DNA of 64,000 nt from UBA7803 sp041686955 (GTDB lineage: Bacteria; Pseudomonadota; Gammaproteobacteria; Pseudomonadales; Azotimanducaceae): assembly GCA_041686955.1 (NCBI GenBank), contig JAWLCV010000010.1, forward strand, positions 15,122 to 79,121, read 5' to 3'. Of the stretch, positions 62,941 through 64,000 are shown piece by piece (positions within the stretch are counted from its first letter, which is position 1; each line of letters opens with the position of its first letter). Made by a program: the position numbers and the translations under genes. The notes below the pieces were generated by a model, which saw only the letters and a list, made by a program, of their open reading frames with translations, was not told the origin of the DNA and did no database searches.

Positions 62941-63813
62941 ATGAATCTCGGCAGACTCGGCGTCTGGTACTTCTTCGACGGCCTGCCCGCCGGCGCAGCC
63001 GCCCAGGCGGCGCAGCGCATCGAGCAGCTCGGCTACGCCGCGCTGTGGATCCCGGAGACGGTGGGCCGGCACCCGCTGGTGCACGCGTCGTGGCTCCTCG
63101 CCAACACCGAGAAGCTCGTCGTCGCCACGGGCATCGCCAACATCTATCACCGCGAGCCCGGCGTGGCCCTGGCGGGGCAGATGACCCTGGCGGAGCAGTC
63201 CGGCAACCGCTTCCTGCTGGGAATGGGCGTCTCGCACAAGCCGCTGGTGGAGGGTGTCCGGGGGCTGGAGTACGGCCCGCCGGTGGCCACCATGCGCAAG
63301 TATCTGGAAGGCATGGATGCAGCGCCCTACAACGGCGCCCGGCCCGCCGAGACGCCGCCCCGGGTCATCGCCGCGCTGGGTCCGAAGATGCTGGAGCTGG
63401 CGCGGGACAAGTGCCAGGGCGCCCATCCCTACTTCACCTCCCCCGAGCACACCGCCATGGCGCGGAAGATCCTCGGCCCGGACAAGTGGCTGTGCGTGGA
63501 GCAGAAAGTGATCCTCGAAACCGATCCCGCCAAGGCCCGGGAGCTGGCGAGGCCCGTCGCCCGGATCTACACCGGCCTGCCCAACTACCGCAACAACTGG
63601 CTGCGCATGGGCCTGGATGAGAACGACTTCGAGAACGGCGGCTCCGACAAGTTCATCGACGCCACCTTTGCCTGGGGCAGCGCGGAGAAGATCAAGGCGC
63701 GCATCCAGGAGCATTTCGACGCCGGCGCCAGCCACGTCTGCATTCAGCCGGTGAACCCCAACGGCCAGTTCGGCGACCTGCACTGGGAAGCGCTGGAGGC
63801 GCTGAAACCATGA
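62941..63813 (+). CDS. LLM-class (F420-type) oxidoreductase
   Basis: A 290-residue luciferase-like monooxygenase/reductase. The opening LGVWYFFDGLPAGAAAQAAQRIEQLGYAALWIPE (cited in part), TGIANIYHREPGVALAGQMTLAEQS and HVCIQPVNPNG near the end match the family named probable F420-dependent oxidoreductase, MSMEG_2516 type. Whether it uses F420 or FMN cannot be told. AGGAGG lies just before ATG 62941. It overlaps the next SDR gene by 4 bases. Confidence 0.85.
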   Translation: MNLGRLGVWYFFDGLPAGAAAQAAQRIEQLGYAALWIPETVGRHPLVHASWLLANTEKLVVATGIANIYHREPGVALAGQMTLAEQSGNRFLLGMGVSHKPLVEGVRGLEYGPPVATMRKYLEGMDAAPYNGARPAETPPRVIAALGPKMLELARDKCQGAHPYFTSPEHTAMARKILGPDKWLCVEQKVILETDPAKARELARPVARIYTGLPNYRNNWLRMGLDENDFENGGSDKFIDATFAWGSAEKIKARIQEHFDAGASHVCIQPVNPNGQFGDLHWEALEALKP

Positions 63814-64000
63814 GCGAGTTCGAGGGACGGGTAGTGGTGATCACCGGCGCGGCCGGCGCCCTCGGCCGCGCGGCTACCGAGCATTTCGCCGCGGCCGGCG
63901 CGCGGCTCGCGCTCCTCGACGTGGCTGAGATCGAAGGCCCGCACTACAGCCGGGTGTGCGATCTGCTCGATGCCGGGGCCTGCCGCGCCGCGGTTGCCGA
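63810..64000 (+). CDS. Short-chain dehydrogenase/reductase, N-terminal fragment
   Basis: ATG 63810 overlaps the LLM stop (ATGA). The frame is open to the window edge and encodes about 63 residues. It begins EGRVVVITGAAGALGRAATEHFAAAG (cited in part), with the TGAAGALG nucleotide loop of SDR enzymes. The catalytic Ser-Tyr-Lys lies beyond the window. Operon with the crotonase and LLM genes. Confidence 0.88.
   Translation, partial: MSEFEGRVVVITGAAGALGRAATEHFAAAGARLALLDVAEIEGPHYSRVCDLLDAGACRAAVA

Overview
The window is a GC-rich, densely coded chromosomal stretch with about 70 genes on both strands. Many neighbours overlap by a few bases, and no stretch longer than about 300 bases lacks a gene. 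It looks like a gammaproteobacterium or close relative: it carries an Lpp/OprI-type alanine-zipper lipoprotein, an EnvZ/OmpR pair, SirB2, glutathione-dependent formaldehyde dehydrogenase, a TonB-dependent receptor and several outer-membrane lipoproteins. A block of exactly 100 N at 22089-22188 shows that this is a scaffolded draft assembly, possibly a metagenome bin. I saw no rRNA, tRNA, insertion sequence, phage or CRISPR.

Layout. 1-4335: an amidase tail, then a tightly overlapping mevalonate operon (diphosphomevalonate decarboxylase, phosphomevalonate kinase, and one polypeptide fusing class II HMG-CoA reductase to mevalonate kinase). 4364-8620: a small modular protein, an alcohol dehydrogenase, Lpp facing an L,D-transpeptidase, and a serine hydrolase. 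8630-14309: two amidases, an FAD-linked 2-hydroxyacid dehydrogenase, a PIG-L deacetylase and a Nudix hydrolase. 14326-19564: sulfotransferase, envelope proteins, an amidohydrolase, a DUF2892 protein and FrmA. 19584-28510: SulP transporter, an acyl-CoA synthetase broken by the gap, an HTH-TM-TPR protein, and acyl-CoA and M20 enzymes. 28533-33226: a D-amino-acid dehydrogenase and a three-gene membrane-anchored copper module (unknown protein, multicopper oxidase, cupredoxin). 33297-42121: crotonases, a ClpP-like protease, hydrolases, two MaoC-type hydratases, and AsmA-like and DUF2959 envelope proteins. 42273-47209: MscS channel, EnvZ/OmpR and a thiolase. 47352-52690: a TonB-dependent receptor and lipoprotein operon with a possible Pho-box array upstream. 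52822-64000: acyl-CoA dehydrogenase, an ANK-like membrane protein, a CinA-like/nucleotidyltransferase fusion, LysR, thioredoxin, a DNA glycosylase, a MATE transporter, a crotonase, an F420-type oxidoreductase and a truncated SDR.

How the genes fit together. Isoprenoid precursors appear to be made through mevalonate, which is unusual for this group. Four crotonases, two acyl-CoA dehydrogenases, a thiolase, an acyl-CoA synthetase and two MaoC proteins point to broad acyl-CoA catabolism. Several amidases and hydrolases point to scavenging of amides and esters. The more unusual items are the HMGR-mevalonate kinase fusion, the copper module with its type 1 copper site only in the first domain, the CinA-like/nucleotidyltransferase fusion and the Pho-box-like array. 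All functions are inferred from sequence motifs read by eye; no database search was run.
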